Assembly (NCBI GenBank): GCA_030824835.1
Contig: JAPJRA010000341.1
Coordinates: 1 to 5,068 of the forward strand
Direction of reading: 5' to 3'
Origin: Geminicoccaceae bacterium
Lineage (GTDB): Bacteria > Pseudomonadota > Alphaproteobacteria > Geminicoccales > Geminicoccaceae
DNA length: 5,068 nucleotides
Shown here: piece after piece, positions 5,018 through 5,068 of the stretch
Numbering within the stretch: position 1 is the first letter of the stretch
How the letters are laid out: the number at the start of each line of letters is the position of its first letter
Translations under genes and position numbers: made by a program
The notes under the pieces: model-generated
The model's database searches: none
The model's input: the letters and a program-made list of their open reading frames with translations, nothing else
Told to the model about the DNA's origin: nothing

Positions 5018-5028
5018 GATCGGTCCAC

Positions 5029-5038
5029 CCGCATGCGG
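5029..5038. repeat. Perfect 10-bp palindrome, possible operator
   Basis: CCGCATGCGG is a perfect palindrome between the TTGACA element and the ATG at 5050, at the position expected for the start point or early leader. A regulator site is possible, but GC-rich palindromes of this size also arise by chance. Confidence 0.3.
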
Positions 5039-5049
5039 AGACCATCCCT

Positions 5050-5068
5050 ATGCCCGCCGCACCTACCC
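5050..5068 (+). CDS. Possible 5' end of another gene, cut by the window edge
   Basis: An ATG at 5050-5052 starts the frame M-P-A-A-P-T and runs off the window. GGAG (5037-5040) lies 9 nt before it and a TTGACA element lies further upstream, which together make it a plausible start. Six codons are too few to say what it encodes. Confidence 0.35.

Noticed and set aside
1..5068. tRNA, rRNA, riboswitch or CRISPR array
   Set aside because: No cloverleaf, conserved rRNA block, recognisable aptamer or regularly spaced repeat was seen on reading both strands.

Overview
The window is high-GC DNA with the coding bias of an alphaproteobacterium, possibly a Rhodospirillales- or Azospirillum-like soil or water bacterium. 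That placement is inferred from composition and protein style; no rRNA or species marker is present. Nothing indicates phage or a CRISPR array.

Layout. On the minus strand, the left edge holds the first 265 codons of dprA, which loads RecA onto incoming single-stranded DNA during natural transformation; its C-terminus lies outside the window. Divergent from it is a secreted alpha/beta-hydrolase esterase (962-1846), which runs convergently into a QorB/YtfG-type NAD(P)-dependent reductase (1854-2747, minus) with only 7 bp between the two stop codons. The reductase gene is divergent from an HxlR/DUF24-family redox-type regulator (2828-3295, plus, TTG start). The 80-bp region between them holds a promoter and two overlapping dyads that look like its operator. 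This is the same gene pairing as E. coli qorB-ytfH and Corynebacterium qor2-qorR. A hairpin follows the regulator, and then a single-domain cupin gene (3389-3919).

The stretch 3920-4297 is markedly lower in GC and has no intact gene. Its first ~140 bp look like the left end and first 18 codons of an IS481-family transposase, cut off abruptly. The rest is unassigned.

From 4298 there is a compact type II toxin-antitoxin operon: a ParD-like ribbon-helix-helix antitoxin and a ParE-like toxin overlapping at TGATG. A strong inverted repeat lies over its promoter. The right edge has a hairpin, an 8-G run, a TTGACA element, a perfect 10-bp palindrome and the probable first codons of another gene.

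How it fits together: dprA is housekeeping/competence. The regulator-reductase pair is probably an electrophile (quinone or aldehyde) response switch, and the esterase and cupin are neighbours with no proven link to it. The IS remnant plus parDE mark an accessory, transfer-prone segment. I see no convincing wholly new system. The best leads are the regulator operator, the IS481 relic beside the TA operon, and the paired alternative hairpins upstream of the cupin.
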